Shown here one piece after another: positions 1 to 11,700 of a DNA stretch of 64,000 nucleotides. The DNA comes from Heligmosomoides polygyrus polygyrus. Taxonomy: Eukaryota; Nematoda; Chromadorea; Rhabditida; Heligmosomidae. A model generated the notes under the pieces. That model was not told the DNA's origin. It saw only the letters and a list, made by a program, of their open reading frames with translations, and did not search any database. The first letter of the stretch is position 1, and every line of letters begins with the position of its first letter. The position numbers were made by a program, and so were the translations under genes. Location: contig OX377205.1 of NCBI GenBank assembly GCA_947396885.1, positions 64,390,969 to 64,454,968 of the forward strand, written 5' to 3'.

Positions 1-2
1 GA

Positions 3-1439
3 TTCGTTTCATATTGGAAAGAAACTTTAATTACAAAATTAAGCCTTTACTTTACGAACCCATTTACCGAACAAACGATAGCGCAGACAATAAAACATTT
101 CGGGAAATTAGAAACCTTCAAAACACTAGGATTTTCTCGCTCCTTAGACAAGGCTTCTAATAATTTTGGTATTCTATGTAAAAAGTTTTATCTTCAATGT
201 GTTATGAAAGAACTGGACTTTTGTGTGGTTAATAGAACCATTATGTCTTCTACAAACAACACACAGACCTCAGTAAACTCTAACACTACTGCAGAAATTA
301 TTCAAAAACACATTAAATTCAATACTGTTGTTAATGAGCTACAATTGTTGCCGCGAAGCAATATTCCAATAGTTTATGGTATACCTAAACTACACAAAAC
401 GCCAGTTAAATTCATATTCATAACTGGTGCGGCTGATAGCAGCCTCAAGCCACTCTCCGTCTTTCTAGCTAATATTCGAAAGTTTATTAGGAATCATTTT
501 AATAACTACGTCGACACCATTAGAACCAGAAATAGTACATTTATAGGATATTGGTATATTCAGAACATTAATATAAGCGAACGGTTACGAAACATACAAG
601 GCCACAATCTAAAAGTTTTCTGGTAACTCTATAAGAAATAAAAACTATAAATATTACACTGTACACGATTTGATTTATTTTGTAGATTACCTTCTTAGTA
701 ACAACTACTGTAAATTCTCTGATCATTTGTTTATTCAAAAAATGGGAGTACCGCAGGGTAGTAATGCAAGTCCTCTTATGGCTGATCGAACTCTCACACA
801 TTTCAAATATGTTTACCTAATACCCATCCTAATCTCTACCTGTTCATTACATGGACGCCATTTTAGTTGTCCATAACAGCAGCACAAATGATGTTTATAA
901 CAAACTTATCAACGTCTATTAATAATGTCTTAAGCTTAGATGTTACTCTGGGAAGATGGAACCAAAGCCGATATGTTGAGGGACAACGAGTACTCGTGCA
1001 ACTAATAAGATACGGAAAAAAGCTCAGGCAATCGGTTAACCACTAAACTTTATAATAAGACAGACACCTTTATTTTTTGTATCAAGAGGTTTCCTCATTT
1101 TGATACCAATCTGTCATCTAGTATCAAAAAAGCCACATCTATGCAGAAATTCTAAGATATGTATGCCCTTGCAGTTTTAAAGGTAATTTTATAACTATAC
1201 TTTTGCATATTAAAAGGCAACTGTTTGAGTCAGGATACGACAATAACTTTTTCAATTTCTCTTTATTTAAATGTATTCATAAAAACAAATTTATCAAATA
1301 TAAATACGATCTAGTTCACACTAAAATTCAAGTAAAGGACTCGTTATGTAAAGCCATAATTAGTGTTGTTTTTAACGGTTCATTAATTTTATCTGGTCTT
1401 TATCTGGTAGTGCATAAATTACAAAAACATACTCCCTAA
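3..1439 (+). pseudogene. Penelope-like element reverse transcriptase remnant
   Basis: The frame open from base 3 to 626 carries a DKASNNFG..CKK block and then YGIPKLHK followed by TKPLS-like SLKPLSVFLA, which matches the fingers region of Penelope-like (PLE) reverse transcriptases. A second piece at 670-876 has IQKMGVPQGSNASPLMAD, the PLE counterpart of the PQG box. At about 850 the YIDD active-site box reads YMDA, so the second aspartate is lost. A further fragment at 1203-1439 (IKRQLFESGYD) fits the RT thumb or connector. At least three frame breaks and several stops separate the pieces. The element runs off the left edge. No GIY-YIG domain follows, so this is a truncated copy. The family call is from recognised motifs; it could be another RT lineage sharing the PKLHK motif, but PLE fits best. 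Confidence 0.75.
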
Positions 1440-1744
1440 CTTATTGTGCTCGTTGATGGTGGACTGGAGGGCGTTTGGTGGTTCGGCGTGGAGGTCTACC
1501 TGCTCACTATTTCCTCCTTCACATTAACTAACTCCTACCCAAATAACCATTCCCTCTTTTCTACTAATCCATTCCCTTACCCATGGTGGATCTTCTTGTT
1601 GAGCCACGTTGCGCTCCCCATGCCACTGCTGCGAATTGTTCTATCTATTATAATTTACTGCAAGTCTTCCTACACTTCCGTAATGCCTTTCATTCAAGGT
1701 TTATTCATTTCTGGTGGTATCCTTATAGCATTGATTCTCGATAA

Positions 1745-1950
1745 CATTTTAAACTTGCTTTTTAACCTTCAATTGTTGTTCGCCAAATCCAAGCTCAGCT
1801 TAGATTACAGCAGCAACTCCTTCTTCCTTCCCCTCCCTTACTGATGAGCACGGAAGGAAGGATACTCTGGGCCGTCTATGGGCACGTGCAAAACGAAAAC
1901 CAAACTATTTCTTTGCTTTCCCTTTCATAATTAAACTATCACAATTATAT
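1745..1950 (+). repeat. dispersed repeat, copy 1 of 2
   Basis: This stretch (aaacttgctt, ttgttgttcgccaa, cagcaactccttcttcc, attaaactatcacaattata) has a diverged direct copy at about 26437-26600. No terminal repeats or coding capacity are visible. The flanking 1440-1745 and 1950-2055 hold nothing I can identify. It may be a relic of an unrecognised transposon. Confidence 0.55.
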
Positions 1951-2055
1951 GGCATTACTAAATTATCGTTTACCAAATTTAGCATCAAAGCAGAGAAGAA
2001 GTGCTGTGTCTGCATGGATAGACCTGGTTGATTAGCTGTAATACCAAACCTAGTT

Positions 2056-3245
2056 ATGGCTGAAGTATTGGCTAAAATTTTTGAAAGTAGTGAGTATAAG
2101 AAAGGCGATCATTTCAATCCAGCCAAGGAAAATTTCCCCGGATTCTGGGTTATCCTTGTTTCCATAGTTGTATTATTTTGAGAATTATCGAAAGATATCC
2201 CAACACTACTTCAGAGACGCCTGATCGAGCGCTTCTTAAGCTTATGAAGAAAATGTTTGCGTGTACTGTGTCACCCCTGGAATTTCTTTTTAATCTCAGC
2301 CTTTTCGTGCGCAAGTTTTTAAGAAACGGAAGCAACTGTTTGCAACACGTATACCTACATAAGAAGACTCCGCATACCGTTCCTTTCAAATACCGAACTA
2401 CTAAGATTGCGTCTGTTTTCTATAGGCTCTTCATAAAAATTTTAAGAGACTATCATTGAGCATCTTGATTACCAAGAAATTTTGCTGTCAAATCAACATG
2501 GGTTTGGAAAATATTGATACTGGAGTGTAATGCTCACTTGTATGTAGTTTTCTTCGACTTTCAGAAGGAATTCGACAGGGCATCGCATGATGAACTGTTA
2601 AAGAAAATCCGTATCGTGGGACTCCATCCTAGGATCAGAGTGACTGAGGAATCTCTGAAGGATCGTTTTTCATGTTTGGAAAAAAATAACCGGCTATTCA
2701 ACGCCATTTCGGCTCCCAGCGGAATACATCAAGGTGGAGTTTTGTCCCCGACATTGATTAACATTCATATGAACGATCTCCTCGAGCATTCTGGTGCTAC
2801 ATCATTGTAGGATGTTTGCTCATCGCATTAAAATATTCGCGTTGTTGTGCACCATAGTGATGCTTTTGAAATCCAAGAAGCTTACTGTCGCTAGAGAGGC
2901 TCTAGCTCTAAAAAAAAATGAAGCAGTTCATCTGGGGGAAAACAGTAAAAAATAAATGTCAAGTTAAAGAAACTATCTGCATCACCTGTGGCCCCTTGAT
3001 AATCGTGTTGCTCGAGCGAGCACCAGACCCTCGATCAACGTCTCCATCACGTCCCTGTCGAGTGCCACATTGCTCCAACGGGTCCTCCTCGTTCGAGGGA
3101 CACGAAAAACGTCACATGCTCCGTTCTTTCAAAAAGAAGTCCGATCAAGGCGTTGATGGGCGTAATTTTGGCCTCTTGAGTTTACTTAGAATTCGGTAGG
3201 TGTCGGCTCTCGTCCAGTGGGTGTCTACGAGACGCCTGCATGGCT
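2056..3245 (+). pseudogene. CR1/Jockey-type non-LTR retrotransposon reverse transcriptase remnant
   Basis: Several frames read as one decayed reverse transcriptase. SPLEFLFNLSLF precedes the NYRPIS position, FRLFIK-like residues follow, then VVFFDFQKEFDRASHDELL (the first catalytic aspartate region) at 2545-2605 and SGIHQGGVLSPTL (PQGGVLSP box) at about 2730-2765. After the stop at 2810 the YADD position reads MFAHRIKIFA, so both catalytic aspartates are gone. A degraded C-terminal MLRSFKKKSD block lies at about 3117-3150. Upstream, 2056-2177 reads MAEVLAKIFESSEYKK, matching the region before the RT. At least four frameshifts or stops make this a dead copy. No endonuclease, tail or target duplication is visible. 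Confidence 0.75.
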
Positions 3246-3294
3246 GGTCCACCTAATTTTTGACGACTTCACTCATGCGACAGCGTGTCGGGGG

Positions 3295-3822
3295 CAGACA
3301 TAACTCCAACGCCGCGCGAACCCCCCTGGCGTCGCGCACGGTGCGCGACGAAATTGGACCAGTTGTCGCGGTACGATGCCTCCGACGGCTACAAACGCTT
3401 CCGACAGGGACACGCGGCACGCCTTTGCCTCATTTCAACGTTTCTTGGAGATGCTATATGAATGTGTTTTCAATAGCACGATCAGCGACAGTTTATACAG
3501 GAATCTTGGTCATGTGGTTGGTTTCTAGCGTCAGCATTTGCCATGTACAACTTCTTCGGTCAATTTTTACCCGTGATTATGGTTACACTACGGGAAAAGG
3601 TCACTATCACCCATTCTCGGATCATTTGTCCTACTGCAGACTGTTGCCTACCACATTCTGTGGAATCTTAAGTTTCTTGCTAGAAATGTGGTCTGGGAGC
3701 TTGAACACTGAGAACATTTCGTGCTCCGCGGCTAATCATGCGTCACCGAGCGCATGTCCTCGTTTCAGCGCCGCGACGTCGCACGCGGCTAGCGCGCGAC
3801 GTCGCGTTGGAGTTAAGTCCTG
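3295..3822 (+). mobile_element. TIR-bearing non-autonomous DNA element, family copy A
   Basis: The left end CAGACATAACTCCAACGC and the right end GGAGTTAAGTCCTG form imperfect terminal inverted repeats. Both ends recur at 27456-28856 (same orientation) and 45972-46525 (inverted), so this is a three-copy family here. The interior is GC-rich and has no recognisable transposase; reading frames across it are not shared by the copies. No clear target duplication could be fixed because the outer flanks are also partly similar. Confidence 0.65.
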
Positions 3823-3915
3823 GAGCCACAGCGTGTAGATATCGCGCCACAACTTCGACAAAACTCGGAACTCCGGAGGCAGGACCAAGCATGGTGTTCG
3901 ATTGTGCCCAAAACT

Positions 3916-3945
3916 CCCCCCCCCCCCCCCCACCTCCTCCTCCTC
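3916..3945. repeat. poly-C run followed by (CCT)n
   Basis: Sixteen C residues are followed by short CCT repeats. Simple-sequence tract; proline- or glycine-rich reading frames across it are artefacts. Confidence 0.9.
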
Positions 3946-3959
3946 CAGAACGGATTTGG

Positions 3960-5680
3960 CACAACACATTTTTCTACCTGAAGGAGCGACATTTACGTCT
4001 GAAATCGTACTCTGAAATTGTATTGCAAACAAATGCGAGCGATAATTACAAATGGCGACTTAAGTGCATTTCCTGGACATTTGTTGTACGGAGTTGTAAA
4101 CGAAAGATGGACTTGTCACGGAAATAATTTTATCTCATCTGAAGAAGCAGCACTAGAGAATGAAACTGCACCCCACGAAAATTCGAAGCCTTGTGTATTA
4201 TAAGAGAAAAAACCAAGCTTCTCCGCTGCGATGCGCGATATGATTAGTTAGGATCTTATTCAAAAACTCTCCTTTTCATGAAAATGAAACTGCTTTCTAC
4301 CTAATGTAGACAGCCTATACAGTTAAGATTCTGCCACAAAATAATTCAAGTCTTGATCAACACGCAGCGAAAAAATCATAATTTTCTGGCTCGAGCAGGT
4401 TAGGCTGACTTCTGGTCGATTGAATTTCGAAAACCTGAGTGAGTAGTGATCACTTTTAGATTTGATAATTCGTCCCACTTTGTTGCTCCAATGGCATCGG
4501 CACAAGACCAATCAGAGGTCGATGCAACCTGCTCAGTTCAGAAAATCGAGATTTTTTAACCGTGTGTTTACCAAGACTAACTATGGCTGTGTGAATGGTT
4601 TGCTTCAGGTAGAGAATAATCTCATCTTCATGAAGAGTGAGAACTTTGAAAACGATCCCCAGTCATATCAGAACGTCGCAGCGAAGTCTCATTGCTGTAT
4701 AATAAACAGGACATAAACTACTGAAACTCCGAATCTTTTTCTTTTAAAGCCCATGAAAAATTCGTGGAGAATTAAAAACTAGAAAAAAATTGGATTCTAT
4801 GCTTTAAAAGGCAGGTTCAGGAAGCCAAAACATCTTTCGGCGGTGGGGGGGGGGGGGCTGACTTTAGGACATTTTGGTGAATGATGCAAAATCAAGACCC
4901 TTATCACACAGAAGATGGCCTCAGGAAAAACCCGGTTGTATCACTGTGTGTCAAGTAGGGCATAAAGTGTTATAGGGTACAATTTCACTTTACGACGTTG
5001 CCTCCTTCAAAAGGGAGAAAATTATTTCAGTGACAAGTCCATACTTCGGTTGGTCATCGATTCGAGGAGGTCTACAAAAATCTTCCAGAGAAGGCCCTTA
5101 AGTCATCATTGGTAACCTAATGCTTGAACTTTTATAGAGTGGAATTTCGAACGCAGATGACGCTCCTTCAGGTGGAAAACTCTCGGACCCATATCACCCA
5201 GGGGAAACCTGCAAAAATCGATCACCTCTCATTGATTCGAAACCTGCTGTCAGAAAATCTTTATTTTTGGCTGTAAACACATAGCATTCAAAACCTTAAA
5301 GAATTCAGTTTTGTTGTTATAACATGTCTTCTTCATTGATCGAACTTGTGCGTGAGTCTACTCATTGCCGTAGGAAAAAACAACTTATTAAGAGATACAA
5401 GCAGCTTCTAAAAAGCTGAAAAATACGAGATAGTTTTTTGCCAAAACCGAGCGGGTAGATTTCCTTCGCTGCGCAAACCTCAAGCTTGAGCCTGGGCTTG
5501 AATAACGATGTGGTTTCATGGGAGTGGTGAATAAGGTTCCTTTGCAACGCCCTTCAGAGTTTTAGAATTTTACCCTTTGGTTGAGATTTACATTTTATAG
5601 ATCTTCAATGCTATATGGTTTGATCTACATAAAGGTATCAAAATCGATATGACTCCTGTGGTACAAATCCTAAACAAGGG
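3960..5680. other. unassigned intergenic stretch
   Basis: About 1.7 kb with only short unconserved reading frames. A run of 14 G lies at 4844-4857. Nothing I can name on either strand. Confidence 0.5.
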
Positions 5681-5689
5681 TGGATTACT

Positions 5690-6030
5690 CAAGGCTCTAA
5701 TGCGGTAGAATTTTTTCGGTTTCGGTTTGACTTACCAAAGTAGTTGGCTGCTTTTTTGCGTCCTTCGAATGTGGTAGTTCTAGGAGTCAATAATAAAATT
5801 GCTGCTACGTCTCGGAAAGGTGAAAAAGCTCGAAAGGTGGGTGCCACCACGAGTTGAGTGCTCGCGAGAAATTGCAGTGTTTCGAAATCTGTTCTTCTTT
5901 GCTTCTTCCGAACCAAAACGACCCGGTTTGGAACAAGACCCCAATCTCCGGCGCAACAACGTCCCGCCCACCGGATTCACCACGCAAAAATTAAATGAAC
6001 TAGGAGTTGAAGTTCTACCTCACGGATGAC
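5690..6030 (+). pseudogene. mariner transposase remnant with internal deletion
   Basis: The plus-strand frame at 5799-6029 reads LRLGKVKKLERWVP, the signature just after the mariner helix-turn-helix region. It then jumps to TTQKLNELGVEVLPH, which normally sits about 150 residues later, between the second and third catalytic aspartates. The central catalytic part is missing and a stop follows immediately. This is a deleted, inactive mariner relic. No inverted repeats were found at its edges. Confidence 0.7.
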
Positions 6031-6149
6031 CAAACGTCCTGTAAACAGGAAAAATAGTAGTCTGCATGTTCTCTCATCTTGAAACCTTGGCGATGGTGTT
6101 TACCGTAAAGTTTCTGCATCTGTGTCAGCGAGTTTGGTATGTGGTAGGC

Positions 6150-6205
6150 TTTATTTCAGGGTTGACGTTTCGACGGTCTCGTCGTCTTCAGAGGTTTAAA
6201 GTTGG
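6150..6205 (-). other. GTCGAAACGTC hairpin motif (Penelope-associated type)
   Basis: On the minus strand the sequence reads CTGAAGACGACG, then CGTCGAAACGTCAACCC, then AATAAAG. The same arrangement occurs at about 23040-23085 (minus) and at 31003-31033 joined to 34199-34216 (plus). It resembles the hammerhead-like motifs reported in Penelope-like elements, but stem II plus GAAA does not fit the strict hammerhead core, so the ribozyme reading is only a suggestion. Confidence 0.4.
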
Positions 6206-6209
6206 GTCG

Positions 6210-6836
6210 ATGTTTTTAATCGTATGCTACCCGTCCACTCTTACCCGCGCTGCCATGTTTGGCCAAAAAGTCAAGAACGACGCGAAACTCGTGCATCCGT
6301 TATTTAGGAGGCCGAGTGATACTCACTACATAGGACCTCATGTCACTCCTGGCCGTTCAGCTCACAGAGCGGTGCAAACGACAGCAGTTCCATTGTTACA
6401 GCTGCTCATTTCTGTTGTTGTTGCTTGGATTCCCGCAAGAAATTGCAGGAAGAGCGTTCGGGCCTCCCATGGTGCTCAGTCCGTTCGGCGCGATCCTTCA
6501 ACGTGTTTGCCAATAACTCCCTTCCCTAGTTCCAATGTTTAGTCCCACTCTCCATTGTTTCAAAAAGTGTCCCGTAAGACCCTTGACTTAGCCGCTCTAA
6601 ATTACTCTTCGGAAGCCTTTCGTGGAAAAGCCCAGTAGAGTTTGGCTCTGTCATCGAAAACGGCTTAAGCGGAATTGATGTAATTGTGAAGAGAGTGATA
6701 ACTTATGAATTTGGTTATGGCCTCCAATGACAACCTTCTAACGAACAACCCGCATCTCGCTCACGCCGTTGCACGCCGTACAATACTATTAGCTACTTGC
6801 GGGCCAACTCAGTTACAAGCAGTTCCCTCTAGTTAT
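6210..6836. other. unassigned stretch before a mariner element
   Basis: A plus-strand frame of 158 codons begins at 6066 and crosses the hairpin motif, but it shows no recognisable domain. I see no gene here. Confidence 0.5.
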
Positions 6837-6838
6837 TA

Positions 6839-7741
6839 GGGGGGGGGGGGGGGGCAAAAGTAATGAGACAAATTGAAGAAAAATCTTTATCTCTTTATAA
6901 CTCAATTACAACTCAACGATGCTGAGGAATGTATTTGCCATTGAGGGCAAGGACCTTGCTGCCATCGCTCAGCTAACTTCCTGATCCCATCCTTCCACAA
7001 CTGCTTGGGCCAGGTGTTGATCAATTGCTCGATGTGGTTGTCGAGGTCTGCTTGGGCTCTTGTGTCCTTTCCGAACAGGAAGTCCTGTAGGCTCAAGAAG
7101 CAGTGGTAGCCGCATGGAGAGATGTCCAGCGAATACGGTGGGTGAGGCATGTGAACGTAGCACAGCTGGCCAAGCTTATCCGTGGTTACTTGTTCCCGAT
7201 GGGGTGCGGCGCTGTCGAAGAGGAGAACCTTCTTGAAGCGCTGCGAATGAATGAGAGCGAGTCGCCGGCCCATCTCTTCTATTTCGTTCACCATGGCCTT
7301 GGAGTTCATCGTAGTGCTCTTGGGAAACAGCTTCCGGTAAATCGATCCACGGGCGCAGACCCAAAAGCTCCAAAGATGCCTCTCGCCGTGAACATCTCGC
7401 CGGCAACAGGTCACCAAGCCTCACCCAGACTCGCTGCTTGGCAGGGTTAAGGTAGAAGACGTACTTCTCATCTTGCGTGAATATTGATCCCAGGCTGCTC
7501 GGGGTTGGGAATTGGGCGAGATTTGCGCGACACAGGTCGACTCGTCAGACTGGGGTTTCGGCATGAGACAGACTGAGGTTTTGGCATGCTTCTGGAAAGG
7601 GCGGAAGTGGTAACTTCTCAGATGGGCTTCATTAAGTAGCATACAAACATACAAATAAGATAAGCACGAAACCAGACTCCAGCCACAAGATATATGGAAA
7701 CGGCATGGGGTGTCTCATTACTTTTGCCCCCCCCCCCCTCC
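6839..7741 (-). mobile_element. mariner-type transposon bounded by G-run inverted repeats
   Basis: The left end is a G run followed by CAAAAGTAATGAGACA. The right end is TGTCTCATTACTTTTG followed by a C run. These form an 18-20 bp inverted repeat flanked by TA on both sides (TTATTA and TAATAG). The element is about 903 bp, shorter than the usual 1.3 kb for mariner, and contains a decayed transposase on the minus strand. It lies next to an RTE fragment that starts just past its right end. Confidence 0.8.
6902..7640 (-). pseudogene. mariner transposase, truncated and frameshifted
   Basis: Read on the minus strand, a DEKYVFYLNPAKQR block near 7430-7480 gives the first catalytic aspartate (GDEK position). 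FDSAAPH gives the second, with the usual N changed to S. HPPYSLDISPCGYHCF gives the third position, where the SDYH aspartate is replaced by glycine. The C-terminus (FGKDTRAQADLDNHI, WKDGIRKLAERW) is well kept. The helix-turn-helix N-terminus is missing, and at least one frameshift lies near 7420. With a lost catalytic aspartate it cannot be active. Confidence 0.8.
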
Positions 7742-7745
7742 TAAT

Positions 7746-8560
7746 AGAACGCGTTTGACTGGACCAAAGGAAATCCGCGCGACAACGAGAGTAGCGTCCA
7801 GCGAAGCTCATCGAAGAGCCGCTGTGCCTTACGCTCATCGACCTGAAGGAAGCATTCGACTTCGTCGAAGCTGAAGTTGTCGTCGAAGCCCTGTCCACTC
7901 AGAGTGCTCGTACTCAGCACAATAGAGTCCTTCTAGGACCGTACAGTTGATTCACGACCAAGATCTCTCCATTCTACAACAAACGTCCTCGTCATCGCGA
8001 AGAGAGTGGTTCAGCCAGGGGATACCATACCCCCGGAGCTCTTCAGATCTGTAATGATAAACGCGATTTATAGTGGAAAGACATGGGAGTGGAGATCAAC
8101 GGACGGCAACTGCACCATCATCGCTTCGCTGACAAAGTCGCGCTCATAACAGCCAGTATTAGCCAGGCAGGGCGAATGCTGGCCGACTTCAAACTTTTCT
8201 GTGGGAACGTTGGACTGCAGCTGAATCTTGCGAAGACGATGTTCGTGAGGGACGGACGCCCATTCTTGCTCAGCGGAACGAACAATTCCGAATACTCCAG
8301 CTGTGTGTATCTGGGTCGCGAATTCAACATGACCAACGACCTAGCGGCAGAGCTGGAAACAATCGGCTTGACGAGCTTTCAAAAGCGTCGAAGAAGTCGT
8401 GAAGAAAACGAACAACGTCCGACTCCGTGCCCACCTATTCGACTCCACTGTTCTTCCTGCCCTAACATACACCTCAGAGACCTGGGCTACGAAATCGGGA
8501 TAAACACACGTTTTGCTGACGCCCGCTCAAGCAACTCGATGATGAATGACAGATGACACA
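7746..8560 (+). pseudogene. RTE-type reverse transcriptase fragment
   Basis: Broken plus-strand frames give PLCLTLIDLKEAFDFVE (first RT aspartate region, about 7825-7870), QPGDTIPPELF (QGDTISP box, about 8010-8045), GRQLHHHRFADKVALI (the FADD box now reads FADK), LNLAKTMF, CVYLGREFNM, and LRAHLFDSTVLPALTYTSETW. This is the order seen in hookworm RTE polyproteins. The second catalytic aspartate of the YADD box is lost and several frameshifts are present. The 5' two thirds (endonuclease and RT fingers) are absent; the fragment begins at the right edge of the mariner at 6839-7741. Confidence 0.75.
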
Positions 8561-8620
8561 GGTGAGTCATGCAAGATTGGACTTGATCAGTTCTCGCTTT
8601 TCCACATAGCTTTATGTCCC

Positions 8621-8736
8621 TCATTGGTGCAGAGCTTGAATAAAGTGATCGCGCGTGGTATTATTAGGAACTGCAGTAAAACTGTCCTTCAGAAAACGGT
8701 TCAGAGAAGGATCGGAGAAGGTCGTAAATATGTACT
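8621..8736 (-). CDS. receptor exon 7, TM7 and C-terminus (tentative)
   Basis: Acceptor gctattag in phase 1, ending at a TGA at 8621-8623. It reads YIFTTFSDPSLNRFLKDSF, a plausible TM7 end where SDPSLNRFL replaces NPxxY, then a short polar tail. A second AG two bases downstream would give a different, less receptor-like frame. Confidence 0.4.
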
Positions 8737-11700
8737 CTAATAGCAAAGGTCGGCAATTCGAAATAGACAGTTCGGAAAAATGTCTTACCAACTACCAACT
8801 CATTCATGGTTAGCGTTCCCCACTCTTGCAATATGAGAACCACGTTCGGTATTGAGACAAGAAGCACGGAGACACTGTCCAACGCTAGGACCATTCGTTG
8901 TCGCCGAAGCTCATTTGAACTTGGTTTCTGAATGGTGACAGTTAGGCTATGACAAAGTTAACAAAAATGACATGTTTGTATTTTCTTGTTTTGTTTATTA
9001 ATTTTACAGCAATGCCACTATATTCTTGCGCAGAACGTAACCCCTTCTGCTTAGTAAAACGGCAAGAGAATATGCAGAAGGCTCATACATGTCCAGCTTC
9101 TAAGGCATTGATTCCAAAAGGAAAAAGGGTTCGGGCTTTCTCGACACATATTAAAATATTATAATCTATAAATATAATATTAAAATCTGTGTGTTCTTTT
9201 TCTCCGTTGTCGGGAAGGCCGAGTATCTGTACCATACGAAAAACCAAGGAGTATTGTGCCCTGCGTCGACTCGAATTGTGGAAGTAGCGAAACCTTGATA
9301 TTCCGAACCATTTCTGCACCACAGGAATAGGCCGTTGAAGAGAAATCAATAACATGTGCTACTTCTTCTTCGTTTGTGATGAAAACGCACCGGCTTTACT
9401 TCTTCTTCTTATTGTTTCCTCTCCTTGAGTGGTTATCCTGCTTTTAGACGGAATCCGCCCAACTTACGGTATTAGCGGGGTCGAAGTACGCCACTTCGTA
9501 TGCTTGATCGCTGTAGAGAGTATCTTCCGCCGTCCAGCGCAGCATTCCTGCCCTTTTAGGCTGAATCGAACATCAATTACTGTGGACCTCCACGCAAAAC
9601 TATGCAGGATGCGGGCTTAAATCGACAAATTAAGATCCACCTATCCCGCCATACCGTAGTTCCGCCAGGACATCGGGTACGTAGCCACTGGTTGGACGAC
9701 CATTCTGTAGAACTTTATCACGAATATTAGGTTGTAACATAAGTTCTTAAGCTTTTGGATTTTTCGATTTTTAAAAGAAACTTCCTAAAACTAGTAAACA
9801 GTACAATCACCGCTACAATTGATCGCTTGCTGCCACATCTTCTTGGCAACTGTTCAATGCCACGCCTGTAGAACTCTGGAGGTTTCGACGAGAAGAATGC
9901 ATTCTTGCCCTGTTCCAGGGCCACTTCTGCCATCCCGCCCTCGCCGTTTAGCCGTATATTTTCGCATTCTAGAAATGTTGCAGAGCGAAAAAGGAGGAAC
10001 TCGGATGGTGCTACATTAGATGAATAAGGAGATGGGGTAGGACTTTCCATCCCAGTTCCACCGATTCTCTGCGCGTCTAGAAAGCAACATGTGGGCGAGC
10101 GTGTTCGTGAAGAAAGCAAATCTTCTTTGGTTGCTCGGGTCTCCGATCCAGTACCGCCTTGATAGCTGAAGAGTGTAGATGTCTGTCGACCACTGTCACA
10201 CCATATTGCAGAAGATATACAGTATAAACAGGGTGTCTACTGTTTGAAAGGTGATAACTTTGTTCATAGTAAATGTACTAGAGAACTTAAGAGCTCATAT
10301 GAAAGCTTAAAAAATAGAAATTTTTTGACATATGAAAGGCATGGACCACGCACTCGTCTGAAATTTTCCATTTTACCCTCGATTGATTGTGTTTCGCTCG
10401 AATACATGTTATAAATACTTCACAAAGTGGCTGATTCGATTGATTTGCGCTTATTTTAAAGTACAAAACTTAACTACACATTATAGCTTGCCAAAAATAG
10501 AAACTATTCTAAAAATAAAGGCACTATGTAAGGGGTTGTAAAATTGCTGCTAATAAAGCATTTGGAGAAATTTAAAACCCACATGAAAGCGCAGGACGAC
10601 GGGATTACTTTTCTTCTTCTTGTTCTTCTTCAGCGTTTGTCCCGCTTCGTGGCGGGGTCCGCTATTCTGGTATCATGATGCCACCTTTCCCGATCCACCG
10701 CTAGATCAGGGTGGACGTCAGTTACTTTCATGTCCATGTGTAACGTATCAGCCCAGAGCTGCTTCGGGCGCCCTCTAGGCCGCTTTCCTATTACCTCGAA
10801 GTTGAGGCCTATCTTGCGGACGCTATCTTCCTTTCCACGCAGAACGTGGCCGTACCATCGTAAGAGAGCTTCGCGCATCTTGCCAGCTATCGGCGCGATA
10901 CCGAACTTCTGCCGAATGGCATCGTTTCAGATGCGATCCGTGCGAGTGACTCCAGCCGTCCAGCGCAGCATCTTCGTCTCCATGACGCTGAGGTGCATTT
11001 CGACTTCCTTAGTGGCAGGCCAACACTCAGCCCCGTACATCGCTATTGGTCCTACGACTGCTCTGTAGATCTTCGACTTAAAGCGCTCTGGTATCTTCTT
11101 ATCGCAAAGCACGCCAGTCCACGAGCGCCACTTGAACCAAGCTGCGCTCACGCGTGAATTCACTTCGACCATCAGTTTGCCGTCAGACGCGACTGCTGAT
11201 CCCAGGAACTTAAAGACCGCAGTGCGTGGAAGCTCGATGCCGTTAACCTTGATGGAGCTGGACTCAGTAACGTCCGTCGATACATATTCGGTCTTCTTCC
11301 CGTTCAGTTTGAGTCCAAACCGCCCCAAGCGATCACACCAAGCTTACACCTCTCGCTCGCGTTCACCTTTATCTTCGCTAGCAAGCAACACGTCATCGGC
11401 ATAAAGTAACATCTAGGGGACGGGCTTCTGAAGATCTCATGTGATGGGATCCATGACGACAACATAAGGAGTGGGGAAAGCGCAGAACCCTGGTGTAATC
11501 CGACAGAGATGGGAAACTCCAACGAGGTTCCAGCTGCAGCTCGAACTCGACTCTTTGGACAATAGTAGAGAATTCGCACCCACACTATGAGCTCTTCAGG
11601 AACTCCATGCTGACGCAGGGCGTACCATATCACTTCACGCGGTACGAGGTCAAAGGCCTTCTTCAAGTCGAGGAAGGCGATATGCACTGGCTTCTGTTTC

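Noticed and set aside
1446..1844. 132-codon hydrophobic ORF
   Set aside because: No start context or homology; it overlaps a dispersed repeat.
3260..3838. 192-codon plus-strand ORF
   Set aside because: Coincides with TIR element copy A; the frame is not kept in copies B and C.
6150..6205. strict hammerhead ribozyme
   Set aside because: The CTGAAGA and GAAAC boxes are present, but stem II does not close with the required pair before GAAA; kept only as a hairpin motif.
6066..6542. 158-codon plus-strand ORF
   Set aside because: It crosses the antisense of the hairpin motif and has no domain signature.
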